Position numbers and translations under genes: made by a program. From assembly GCA_020284085.1 (NCBI GenBank), contig JACEVL010000800.1:965334-1029333 (forward strand): a stretch of 64,000 bases of DNA, written 5' to 3'. Below the pieces are notes generated by a model, which saw only the letters and a program-made list of their open reading frames with translations, was not told the origin of the DNA and did no database searches. This DNA comes from Aporrectodea caliginosa. Taxonomy: Eukaryota; Annelida; Clitellata; Crassiclitellata; Lumbricidae. Below are positions 47,255 to 58,300 of this stretch, one piece after another (positions within the stretch are counted from its first letter, which is position 1; each line of letters begins with the position of its first letter).

Positions 47255-50090
47255 AATTAAGTAAGTAAGTAAATAAGTAAGTATATTCTTTATTAACCAA
47301 TTGCTAATCGCACTTTGGTGTACAGACATCTTATAAATGCAGTTTAAAAAAGTATAAAGTATCCTGACAATAAACGTTTTTCGCATTAAGTAAATTAGTG
47401 TCAATATCCCTTAATAAATCAACAGCCCCTTGGTGCACAATCATTATAGTCCCGCATATATCTAAGAAGTCAGCCAATGTTGATCAGACCTTATATATCA
47501 TCCTAGTGATGAAATTTTTACGCATCAAATTATCTGCGGGAGGAATGATACGGTCATGAGCCCGGGGGCGGAGGGAATACTTAGAAGTTTTAATTGGGGG
47601 AAGCAAGTCATGTAAAACATGCCCATTATCCACCAGGATCGATGAAAAAAGGCGGGAATCAGCCTTTGTGCATAGTTGCTCAAAAAACAGGGAATCTCTA
47701 GGAAGATACTGATAGCGGATCAAGCGACGCATCAAGACTTCAAACCTGTCTTTGTCACGTTGTCCCACGAAACCCCACCATGCAGGCGGGTGAAGCATAC
47801 AGCATTCTTGCCAAGGTAGTTGCTCGCACAACGTCATAAAGATGTAGACCACGCAGGCCATGGGTGACCAAAGTTCTCAAAGCGTAAAAGGATTGACGGG
47901 CCTGACAGCAAAGTCGTTGAACATGATTATTAAATCTTAAGTCATCAGAAATGGTTACTCCCAAAATCACCATACTGGTAACCCTAGCTAGACCTATGGT
48001 GGTTCCAGGGGCAGTAAGGTAACCAAGGCCCACCCTCGGACGGTGAATTATCATTTCACTGGTTTTCTTTTGGTTCAGCTTCAGGTTACAGTCAACAGCC
48101 CATCGGGAGATATGGTCCAATTCTAAAGTCACAGAAGCACTATTTGAGGAAGGGATCAAAAGGTAGCAGTCATCTGCATATTTGAGGAGCCTGTTTGCAG
48201 GGTTGGCTGCGTTAAGACTGGTTATTGCAGTGATGAAGTTCATAGGTCCAAAGCCCGATCCCTGGACCATACTGGCATTTATTTCAATGTAAGTTGATAT
48301 TTCACCTAAGAATTTCGTACAATGCTGGCGACCATTAAGGAAAGCAATGATCCAGTTATAGACATTGTCTGGAATTGGCAATTTCGCTAGTATGCTAGCC
48401 AGGTGTGTATGCCTGACAGTGTCAAAAGCTTTGGAAAAATCTAATGCTATCAAATGGACGTAATCGTTGGAATTAAGCATCTCTAATGTATTATGGATAA
48501 TCGAGATAAGGGCAGCCGTGGTGGATCCAGTTGGTCGGAAGGCGTATACTGATCAGAATATATGCGGTTTTGCAGGGGGTCAGCCAGGAATGGGTAAAAG
48601 AACCTACATGTGCACAATCTGCTTTTCAAGTATTCGACATAGAATAGGAGTGATGGATATGGCCGGAAATATGCTTCAGAGGAGGGTTTAGGAACTTTGG
48701 GGACAGGAGTAATCATGCTTTTTCTCCTCTGCGGTGGGACATAAGCGAACTGAATGGACTGATTGAGGAGATAGGTAATCGGCGCTGTTAATCCTATGGC
48801 TGCTCCTTTCAGAAACCATGAAACAATCCCGTCAGGGCCTGCTGCGGTATACGTCCTATGGCTTCCAACACCTTGAATATTGTATATTCCTCAAAGATCG
48901 GTTCAGTTGTGTCAATAGTTGTTAGTTTGTACGGTGGAGAAGAATATTCCTGATCTTTGGAAATGTTTCCGTAGTGTTGGTTGAGAGAGTCGGCGGTAAT
49001 GCTACTATGTGAAGAAATTTCTTCCCGGTTATTACCTCGCAGTTTGTTCACACAACTCCATAACTCACGAGAGCCTCGCTTGATTTTGTCGAACATTAAA
49101 GTGTTTCTACGCGTAATGAGGTTATTTATCCTCTCCGATAGGGCAGAAGCAGCCTCTGAGCGCCCCTGTTTAAACAGTTTGTTTCTCCTTCTCAGTAGAT
49201 GTTTGATGACCGGTGTCATGAAGTAAGGATCTTTACTCTTTAATGTAATGCTTTTGACTGGAAAAAATGTATCATAGACTGCTGAAAGGAAGGTATAAAA
49301 TGCGTCAAAAGCGAGTTCTGGGTTTGTGCACTCAGTGATGAAGTCCCATTGAAGGTCCAACAGGTATGCTTGTAGTGATGCAAATTGTCCAGGTGTGCGA
49401 AAACGAAATTGGCTGATTTTTCTCCCGGAATCCTGCGTAGTTGAGTCCTTGTTGATAGCTGGAGCAGATACAGCGAGAATGCCGGAGTGCTTAGTTTTGA
49501 TGGTAGACTTAACAGCGCTACATGAATGATACAGATGACCAGAGGAGTAAATACGGTCTAGAGGATGACCTTCGTGTGACGGTCCCTCAAACTCTGCTTG
49601 TAATCCCATCGATAGAATTTTGGACGTTGGCATCTGGTTGAAATCCCCAGCAAGGATGACGTAAGAGTCCTCTTGCATGCAGTCGATTTCGTCTAGAGTA
49701 GCTTCGATGCAGGAGACGAAGAGATCAGTATTATATAATGGTCTCGGAGGATGGTAGGCTGCTCCAATGTAATATTTTGTCCCGCATATGTCTAATTTGA
49801 TCCATAACACTTCCAATTCCGTCGGGTATGTTATTTGCGGGCTAAAGATGCTAGTCTGCAGGTGGTTCTTACTGTAAACAGCAACTCCACCACCTCTGCG
49901 CGTCACCCGATCCGCCGATCGCGACGAAACAGGGTATATCCAGAGATGTTCATCATTGAGTTAGTGTGATGATTCTTCAGCCAACTTTCGACCACTATTG
50001 CAACGTCAGGCTCGAAGGAAACGAGATCTGCGGTTAGGTGTTCCATAATAAGCAAGTTTTGTTTCAGCTATCAATAATTAGGTTGTCCAA
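47255..50090 (-). pseudogene. 5'-truncated LINE (endonuclease plus reverse transcriptase), L2/CR1-like
   Basis: Non-LTR retrotransposon ORF2 remnant on the minus strand, about 2.8 kb. The 5' part starts inside the apurinic-type endonuclease (VVESWLKNHHTNS, then RRGGGVAVYS; later LAGDFNQMP). Reverse transcriptase follows: DQ-containing finger region, ALDFSKAFDTVRHTHLASIL, SMVQGSGFGPMNF, and LKYADDCYLLIPSS with the catalytic YADD. The C-terminal part includes YASPA and ends in LPPIKTSKYSLRPRAHDR. An 8-bp duplication-like insertion near 49912 and frameshifts at about 48480-48720 and 47760-47860 break the frame. The 3' end has AATAAAG and a (TTAC)n-like tail at 47261-47285. Confidence 0.9.
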
Positions 50091-50483
50091 TATTAAAAAA
50101 TAATAAAAATTAACTATTATCAATTAGTAACGAACAACACTTTTGAATTAAATATTGAAGATTACAGCCAGCAATTAATTAAAATAGCCTATTCAACACT
50201 GGCTAATTGCTAAATTAGTAGAATTTAATTTATTAAATATAACTTGTGCTTAAGGCTAAAAAACAGAAAAATAATAATAACTGCTCGCGGCGTATGATCG
50301 ATAGATTTGAAGTCAACTGTTTTTGTATCCTTGAGCCTACGATCTGTGCAATAATCAATGTATAATTGTATATGTCCAAAACTGATGAATGTCCCTACTT
50401 TGATGTGCATTATTTTATTTAATAAATATTGAAGAGTTATAAGAAGTCTATTATTGATGCCTACAAGTAGGCCTAGACCTATA

Positions 50484-50556
50484 GTATGTATGTATGTATG
50501 TATGTATGTATGTATGTATGTATGTATGTATGTATGTATGTATGCCTGTATGCCTG

Positions 50557-50587
<31 letters not shown>

Positions 50588-50792
50588 CTATGTATGTATG
50601 TATGTATGTATGTATGTATGTATGTATGTATGTATGTATGTATGTATGTATGTATGTATGTATGTATGTATGTATGTAGGTATGTATGTATGTATGTATG
50701 TATGTATGTATGTATGTATGTATGTATGTATGTATGTATGTATGTATGTATGTATGATTGTATGTATGTATGTATGTACATATGTATGTATG
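50484..50792. repeat. (TATG)n microsatellite, about 310 bp
   Basis: Almost uninterrupted TATG. All overlapping ORFs (MYVC or IHTY repeats) are artefacts. Confidence 0.98.
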
Positions 50793-51065
50793 AAAACACT
50801 TAATATAGCACATTTTGAGAAACTCACAAAGGCGCTGTACCTATTACTGTCTAACATAATCTAAACAAGAGCGTTTTAAGTAATTATCTTGATAAGTTTT
50901 CTTGACGTGCAGTAGATACTTGCTTACTTTTGTAATTGCTAGCTAACTGGAAGTTTGCTAAAGTTGGTCGCTGCGTATAGGCGATAGTCCTATGGGTGAA
51001 AGGCCATATGAGCGATGGTCCCTATGAGCGATAGTCCTGTGAGCGATAGTCCGTATGGGCTACCA

Positions 51066-51506
51066 AGCTTCCAGATTAGATTAGTAATTATCGATAGGCC
51101 TACCCAAAACAATTCCAAACGCTGGCATGGATAACCTCAAAGATTGATTCAACAAAGCCGCAATGGGTCCTGCTTGGGCTTTGCACGAATGTTTAAACTT
51201 ATTAAAATGCATTTCAATTTTTCATTTGTACAATACATGCATATGCAGGTAATAGTAATGTTTGTGAAGTAAATTTACTTTTTCACCGCCATGATTATTC
51301 TGAAAGAGCATTCTTCAATTTTCAACATAAATTGGCAGAAGATCTTTATCCTCAGAGTGACGAACTTTTCTCTTCTGCTGAGTCTTGATATTAACCAATC
51401 GACCTCAATATTCTTGACGGATTACATTAGTTTCACCTTGCAGACAATATTCAGTAAATTTTCGCTCGGGTGGTAAAAGCAATTAAAGGTTACCGCTCGT
51501 TTGGTC

Positions 51507-51570
<64 letters not shown>

Positions 51571-52690
51571 CTACACCCACAAAATATCAAAGTCCTTTGC
51601 GTCATTGCCAATTGCTCCCATCTTCCTATCTTCTCTCAACTGATATAATTATCTACAAACAAACGCGTGTATTAAAGATTGAGCAGATGACAGCAGCTGC
51701 TCTACATACTATAATAGTATATATATCCTCATTCTATATGTTCAGTTGAACTGATCTGCTTGTTTGTTCGATGAGACCAAAAAATTTATGACTTTGGTTA
51801 TGGTTATAGACACATCGATGATCGAAAAATATATCCATATATAATACACATCATAACATGTACAGGACCAAACACTATGACATTTTTTATATTTAAAGGC
51901 TCTAAGTAATTCCACAGCGGGTTGTCCTAGGTCAAGATATTTCGGAAATGCATGCCCAACGTTGAAGTCATTTATGCAATGACAAAACTTGATGATGTAT
52001 TAATTATCAATTTATGCCTACAGGCGTATATATACAATGCTAAATGTAGGCCTATTCTCGTCGTAACTGATATCTCTATACACAATGCCAAAAACTATAT
52101 GACATATATATATATGAATATATCTACAGCGGCAGCTAATATCCACATGGTGAAAAATTACTCGATCGAGATAGACTATAAAATAGACTATTAAACAGCA
52201 TTCGGATATCATAATTTAGGCCTATTGCGCTCTCTGATTTTTATATAACAAGTCTAGCAGGGATTCTAAGACATGAATACATTTGGAATACACAAGCATA
52301 TACTGATGAGTAGATTAATTGTTTAAAGATGTGCGTCCTACCCACAAACAATAAATAAAAATAACCAAAATGAATCAAATTTTTAACCGATAGCTTTTAT
52401 TCAAATGGACCCGATTAATGGGTTCAAACTATATAGCCCAGCTGTTCAAACTGTGTTTAACCGTGCTGAAGCATTATAGACCCTCGTATGATAGGTCTTT
52501 AGGCTAACTGATGTCCGATTTACATGGCTGCAGTGAATGTCAAATTTGCTATTTTGTTCTGGCCACCCACGAAGGCCACTGTAGCACGACAACAGGCCAT
52601 ATTCTACAGTTGGCCTATACCTTTTAAGAACGCTCTATGCATCTAAAATTTCAATGTACTGCCAGAAATGGCTTGGAACTGGGTGAATAT
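51066..52690. other. AT-rich intergenic sequence with (TA)n
   Basis: Contains a (TA)n tract at about 51508-51570. No coding similarity and no delimited transposon are seen. Confidence 0.45.
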
Positions 52691-53262
52691 CTTGTTTACG
52701 TCAGAAGAGTGCTCTTAAATTTCCGACAGATGGCCAATGTCGTTCACGCATACGTGTTGGGATCGAAAGGAAATCGATAGTATGTGCGCGGGTCCGTATA
52801 CGCTGCGAAGTCCTTTGAATCGTGACATGTGTGGCCTTTTTCACGTCCGTATGCAAAGTGCGCAATGAATAACAATCTGCAGCTGTAAAAGATGCAGATA
52901 TGCAGAGGAGAAGCAAGTGATCGATTTAATTGAGTAAACGAGTGAGTAGGCTTCGTCATCATCTGCAGTAGTAGTAGGTTGTTCAGTTATCCTCGCAGCG
53001 GATGCAGATGGTGAGAATCGATTTAACGAGACGCAGTCTGCGTGCGCAACTGAGTCATCGCTTCGTTCAAATATTTTGCTTGCGCATCTCCTCCTCAGCC
53101 TCTGCAACTGGAACATTGAATGCACGACTCGAGTGTGGGCGAACACGCAGACAGATAGAAATTCGCTTGAACCCAATCGGTTCTAGATCCGTCGAAGCTG
53201 AAGACGTTGATCAACTTCAGGAACATCTGTACGGAAAGTTTTTGTGAACTTTATTACACGAG
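52690..53262 (+). promoter_or_regulatory. CpG-richer region with candidate non-coding first exon of the EGF/ZP gene
   Basis: This stretch is locally richer in G+C and CpG than its surroundings and ends at a consensus donor (GAG|GTAAGT, junction 53262/53263). The coding first exon downstream begins after an acceptor at 55371-55372, so a 5' untranslated exon here could be spliced to it. This link is inferred. Confidence 0.35.
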
Positions 53263-53461
53263 GTAAGTGCCTCAGATTCGTGCTTTTTCAATGTATGTTT
53301 GTAAAAACGTTAACGTGTCAGTGTCACGTCATTCATCGAATTAGTTCTTCAGTTTTGGGTCGCTTTCGTACAAGAAAACTGATCGAATTCTATAGGAAAA
53401 AAACCATTAGAGACGGTGAAGCGTCCTATGTGCATTTTGAAAGATAAAAGTTTCTTACCCG

Positions 53462-53705
53462 TAATTGCGAGAAGCATCCATAAGTATGAAATGTTAGCGA
53501 CTCAACTTCTCTTAGCCTTGACCCAAGAGGACGGGTGGCCAGTCCTCTCCCTCGTTGCCTGACTTCTCACCGACAGTGCCTTATAGCGGAGTTCGCTAAA
53601 AAAACACAAGTGAAATTTCGAAACATCTTTCTGCCTAAGCAGCAATTTGAACCCCTACCTTTCGGTTGACAGTTTAGCATGCTAACCACTGAACAATCGC
53701 TCACC
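53462..53705 (-). repeat. tRNA-derived SINE, copy D
   Basis: Minus-strand copy. The head contains GTGGTTAGCATGCTAAACTG and the B box is degraded (GGTTCAAATTG). The 'ggactggccacccgtcctc' body matches the other copies. Confidence 0.75.
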
Positions 53706-53849
53706 CCAAAGGCGTAAAAAAATTATATGAACGATCAAATTACAGACCCTATTAATAACCTAGCTATACAAAAACTCACCAGCCCTATCGTTAGTTCATA
53801 CTTTTATATAAATTATGTTCTCGAATCGACTATTGCAATTCCCTTCAAA

Positions 53850-54115
53850 ATATTCTGGTTAACGTAATACTTCGGCCTCATTCAGTTTCCTCACACCGTC
53901 AACTTCGCTCCTCCAATAGACTTCACCTCTTGGTTCCCCGTACTAGAACTGCTATGGCTCAGACTCGATCCTTTGCTTTACTTGGTTCCTCTCTTTGGAA
54001 TGCGCTTTCTCCTTCTGTTCGCTCTGCAGTTTTATCTGAACGGTTCACCCTATTAGAGGCTCTTTACAAATGCTCAAATACAATACAATACAATACAATA
54101 CAATACAATACAATA
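53850..54115 (+). pseudogene. LINE ORF2 C-terminal remnant with (AATAC)n tail
   Basis: The frame reads VPRTRTAMAQTRSFALLGSS, then LWNALSPSVRSAVL, matching the 'RSFA..G..LWN.LP..VR' block of L2/CR1-like reverse-transcriptase C-termini. It is followed by an (AATAC)n tail at 54078-54113. Confidence 0.75.
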
Positions 54116-54454
54116 GTTATCACAGGTTACCTTCGTGCACAGTTCATCACGTATTAACTCATTAACAATAATTGATGTTGAACTCTGTAGCTATCACAGT
54201 TTGACTGTTCAGAGGCGAGTACATCTAATTTAGTCTTGCAAGCAGGTTTGGTTAGAACGACACATCGTGGTGCACCGCAAAAGGTCGCCAAGTCCATCAT
54301 TTTTGTAGTTAGTTAGTAACCTAGACACTTAATTTAGCTACTTAAAGTGCCTTACAAGAGCACTGTCTACGCAAGCACAAATGTGTTAATAGTTGATCAG
54401 TAAGCAAACAGGCTCATTTTACTATATGAATCACCTCTGACGGGACCCCACACA

Positions 54455-54592
54455 CAGACAAAAAGAGACAGACAGAGAGACCGAGAGACACACACACAGA
54501 GACAGAGACAGAGACAGATAGACAGAGACAGAGAGAGACATACAGAGAGAGACAGACACAGAGACAGACAGAGACAGAGACAGAGAGAGCCC
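54455..54592. repeat. (GACAGA)n microsatellite
   Basis: GACAGA/GAGACA repeats. They produce the Cys/Leu/Ser-rich end of an apparent 275-codon minus-strand ORF that I do not accept as a gene. Confidence 0.93.
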
Positions 54593-55385
54593 AACCGACA
54601 GATTTCCATCCAAGTTTTACAGCTGGTCGATCCTGTGCTCAGAGTTCCTGGACCGCGTTGCACTGAAGACGAAGAACGACGACGACAGGCGAAGACGCTT
54701 GCAGCACACGATAGCCACACCATCCAGCAGTCCCTCGTAGGTGGTAGAAGACGCCGCATTCGGATATATGAAGAGCCACAAGATCTGTGCAAAACAAGCA
54801 TCCATCGAAAGCCGGTCGTTTGGACGTAGGCACTCTTTCCGTGACTGACGACGGTCACCGCCTCTAAAAACTCTCGTGGCCTTTCTTTCCGCAGCTCGAC
54901 ACTGTCCAACTGGGAGTTAACCTCTGAGTAGCCTATACAGTATACACCAACTGGTTCCATGGCTTCGAAGCTACGATTGCACGCGGACAAAAACCGACCA
55001 ACAGAAGACACACAAAAGCCACGGCGAAATAAAGAATTAGCCCAACTCTGAAAACGCAGAATTCCGAATGTACCAGAAATGTATAGAATTTTCACTAATC
55101 GATCGAAATCGGCAAAGCAACGGCCAACATCGCCGCAGACATGCGTCGCCATATTCTCTGCTAAAACAGACAGTTTTCTCAGCCTATTCTCTCTAGTTCT
55201 GCTCATCAAACAGTGACCCAACATTTAACATAATCCGGTGTATGATTGATCGCTGATGACTTTGTTTGATGTAGCACTATACTAGGGAAATGAAAACTTA
55301 GTCCCATACAGCTTTTGACATTATCTGAATACTTAATGTTACGATGCGTCAACATGTTTCGTATGTTTACAGCGCGTCAGTTGTG

Positions 55386-58300
55386 ATGGGGAAGAAAATG
55401 TTCGTCGAGTTACGGAGTTGGACGCACAGTAACTTCATCGTTCTTGCGTTAATCGTCGCCATTTACAGTCTCTTCTCAGAACAACAGTTTGTCGGAGCTC
55501 AAGATGCTACTGTTGCACCTGCGCCTGCACCTGCACCCACAGTCCCAGTCCCAGGCGTTCCAGTTACTGAGAAACCAATTACAAGTAAGTAGCGCATAAA
55601 TTATAGACTACTGAACATCATTGTTTATAAGTTGTTAGGTATGTGCCATTGTTGGTCTGCATGCAAAACAACACAAATACACACAGGTCACAGACAATAC
55701 CTGGTAGCCTGTCGTCGCTCCGCACTTAACCTATAGAGACTCTGAACATGACGCTGTACATGTAGAATTGAATGGGAATCCGTTGGTTGAGCTAAACGTT
55801 TGTGCGCAATTGCCCTGCCACTGGTGACTCCACTATACACGGTGATTCATTAAAAAACGTTCCTCTGCATATTTCACTGTAACACCGTCAAATGTCATGC
55901 TATGTGAAAGAAATTTTAAAGGAAGACAGAGGAGTTATTTCTAAACATTAGGAAAGTTAAAGTTTATGTTCAAATTGACCCCCTTTGGAAGCTACGCATC
56001 GCGAAGACGAGTAGGCCTACGCAACTGTTTGACTGATTCATCAATGATGCGCTGATCCATTTTGGTCCCATGCCTCCACAATTCGACTTCGCAACTCACT
56101 GACATCACATAATTATTCGAGATCTGTAGACCTTCTCTTGCATGACACTCCATATCTTATAGTCCACTGGATTTAAATCAGGGCTGTTGGGTGGCCACAA
56201 AGTAGGCGGGATGAAATCAGATGTTTCAGTTTCCAGTGTAACGCAACAGTGCACATGTCCCGTGCTCTGTGCGCAGGAGCGCTATCCTGCTGGAAGATGA
56301 AATACTCATCGGTAATGTCACGAATGTCTGGTAAAAGGCCCTGTTTTAGTAGAACATCTCTGTAATATTGCACCGTAATTTTTATTCTTTCTTAGAAATG
56401 TTATAGCATGCTTATCTTCTTCGGTAAACACTATTTTGTCGAGATAGTTGTGACGTCATTAGTTTCGTCATTCGCGTTACGTCATTTTGGCTTTGAATGA
56501 GAAACAATTTATGTAGTACTTGGCTAGAACATCAAGCGTCATTGTTTTGAAATTTCAATAAAATTGATGGTCATCTACATGAGTTATGCTAACTTATGTA
56601 GGGGAACGTTTTTTAATGAATCACCGTGTAGTTTGCTCAGTGGCGTAACAAAGGGTTTCAGCGCCGAGGGGCAAGGGTTGATGACTGCGCCCCCTTTTAA
56701 TGTTGTTGTCGACTTTTTGTCGTTCTTGTCTTAGTACTGTGTACCACTGAAAGCAAATTTTGCGCCCCTCTGGCGCTGCGCCCCTCTGCTCCCCCTTCGT
56801 TACGCCACTGAGTTTGCTTTGCATTGTTTGCCTCTCCGATGATCGTTCTTTCTTAATAACATTTTATTCCGATCACATCTGACCAGGTAGCTTGAATACC
56901 ACGTGTGTGACTTTATTGCAAAAAAAGAGCGGCCAGAATTATCTCGGGAAACTTGAGCTGGACGTCTTCTCGGGCCATGTTAAAAATATTGAATATTTAT
57001 AATAAGGCAGACTCCGTCATCACTAGTCTTACTGACTGTGGATCCCTGACTCCCACCATGCTTCCCTTGTTATCATCTGCCTTAAGTGCATCAATCGTGT
57101 GTACATATATACTGTGCTCGGTGCAGACACGCATTGTGTTTAATTGTTGAGATTTAGTTAACTATTTAAGCTCTACAACTTTTGGTTATTTCATGCATAA
57201 CCTTTTGCTATACCTTTTCCACGTACAATTGTACATGGGTAACTCTGTCAGCGGGACCCTGTCCCTTAAGGGTTTCTCACCCTTTGCTTTTTGTTGGCCA
57301 ATGTATAATCTATTTGTATAAATTTATGTGATGTTGTAAGATACTTCAAGCAATAACATTTTGGTTGGTTGGCTGTTTTGACACCATTTAGGGTAGCACA
57401 GATACATATATCTGCTTATACGAGTTGCACTATATAAACTTAATAAATAAATAAAACTACGCACATACGTGTACATGCATGCATACATGCGCATGCATAC
57501 ATACATACATACATACATACATACAGACATATATAGACACACACATTCATATACACATTTACATAATTTTATATCCGTACATTGAGTTTATTGAACCATT
57601 TTGCATTCAAGATTACAAGTATATAAACAGCAATCCGATGAAACAACTAAATCAACTAACAACATGTTATAGATTAACAGTATGTAAGCCAAAAGAATGT
57701 GAGTATGTGAGTCAATAAATATATAGATGCATACATACACACATGCACACAGGCATCGTATACATATATAATTATATATGTACAATTGTACATATATAGA
57801 TACATGCATACAGGCGCACATGCATCATATATACATGCATCATATATACATACATGCATACACATATACATACATAGTTACACAGATGCATAAATAGGCA
57901 CATATACATACATGCATACATACATACATACATATATACATTCGGCCTATAAATATCTGGATACATAGAAGACATAATATTTTAAATAAATGTAAATAGA
58001 TAAGAACTCAATGGAGAAAGCAATCGTTGTGCTCTGCTAGCCGTGGGGATATGCAGGTGCCCCGTTTCCACACTTCAACTGGAGTCCGTCGTGCCTTCTC
58101 ATGATTTGGACCATCCTTCTGGAACAGTCTTTCATTGCAGTTACGCTTCATTGCATTCGGTTCTGCGTAGCAAACTTTACAAACTGTCTTAATGCGCACT
58201 TGTTTAGATCAGACAGATATCCATGTGTGCAACGCTTATGTGGGGCACTTTAAAGGCGCTATATAAAGAGTCTTGACACACAAATACGAAGTTTCTATGA

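Larger units (their letters stand above)
47100..51065. mobile_element. Possible foldback-type element: inverted arrays of a 'cataggactatcgct' motif
   Basis: At 47120-47215 and, in opposite orientation, 50965-51062 there are short arrays of variants of CATAGGACTATCGCTCATAG. Inverted tandem arrays about 3.7 kb apart suggest foldback-like ends. Between them lie a LINE and a (TATG)n array. No target-site duplication was found, so the limits are uncertain. Confidence 0.45.

Noticed and set aside
50451..50864. ORFs of MYVC or IHTY repeats
   Set aside because: Products of the (TATG)n microsatellite, open in every frame.
54397..55224. Minus-strand ORF of 275 codons
   Set aside because: The C-terminal part is the GACAGA microsatellite. 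The rest matches no family I know, another frame is equally open, and no splice support is visible.
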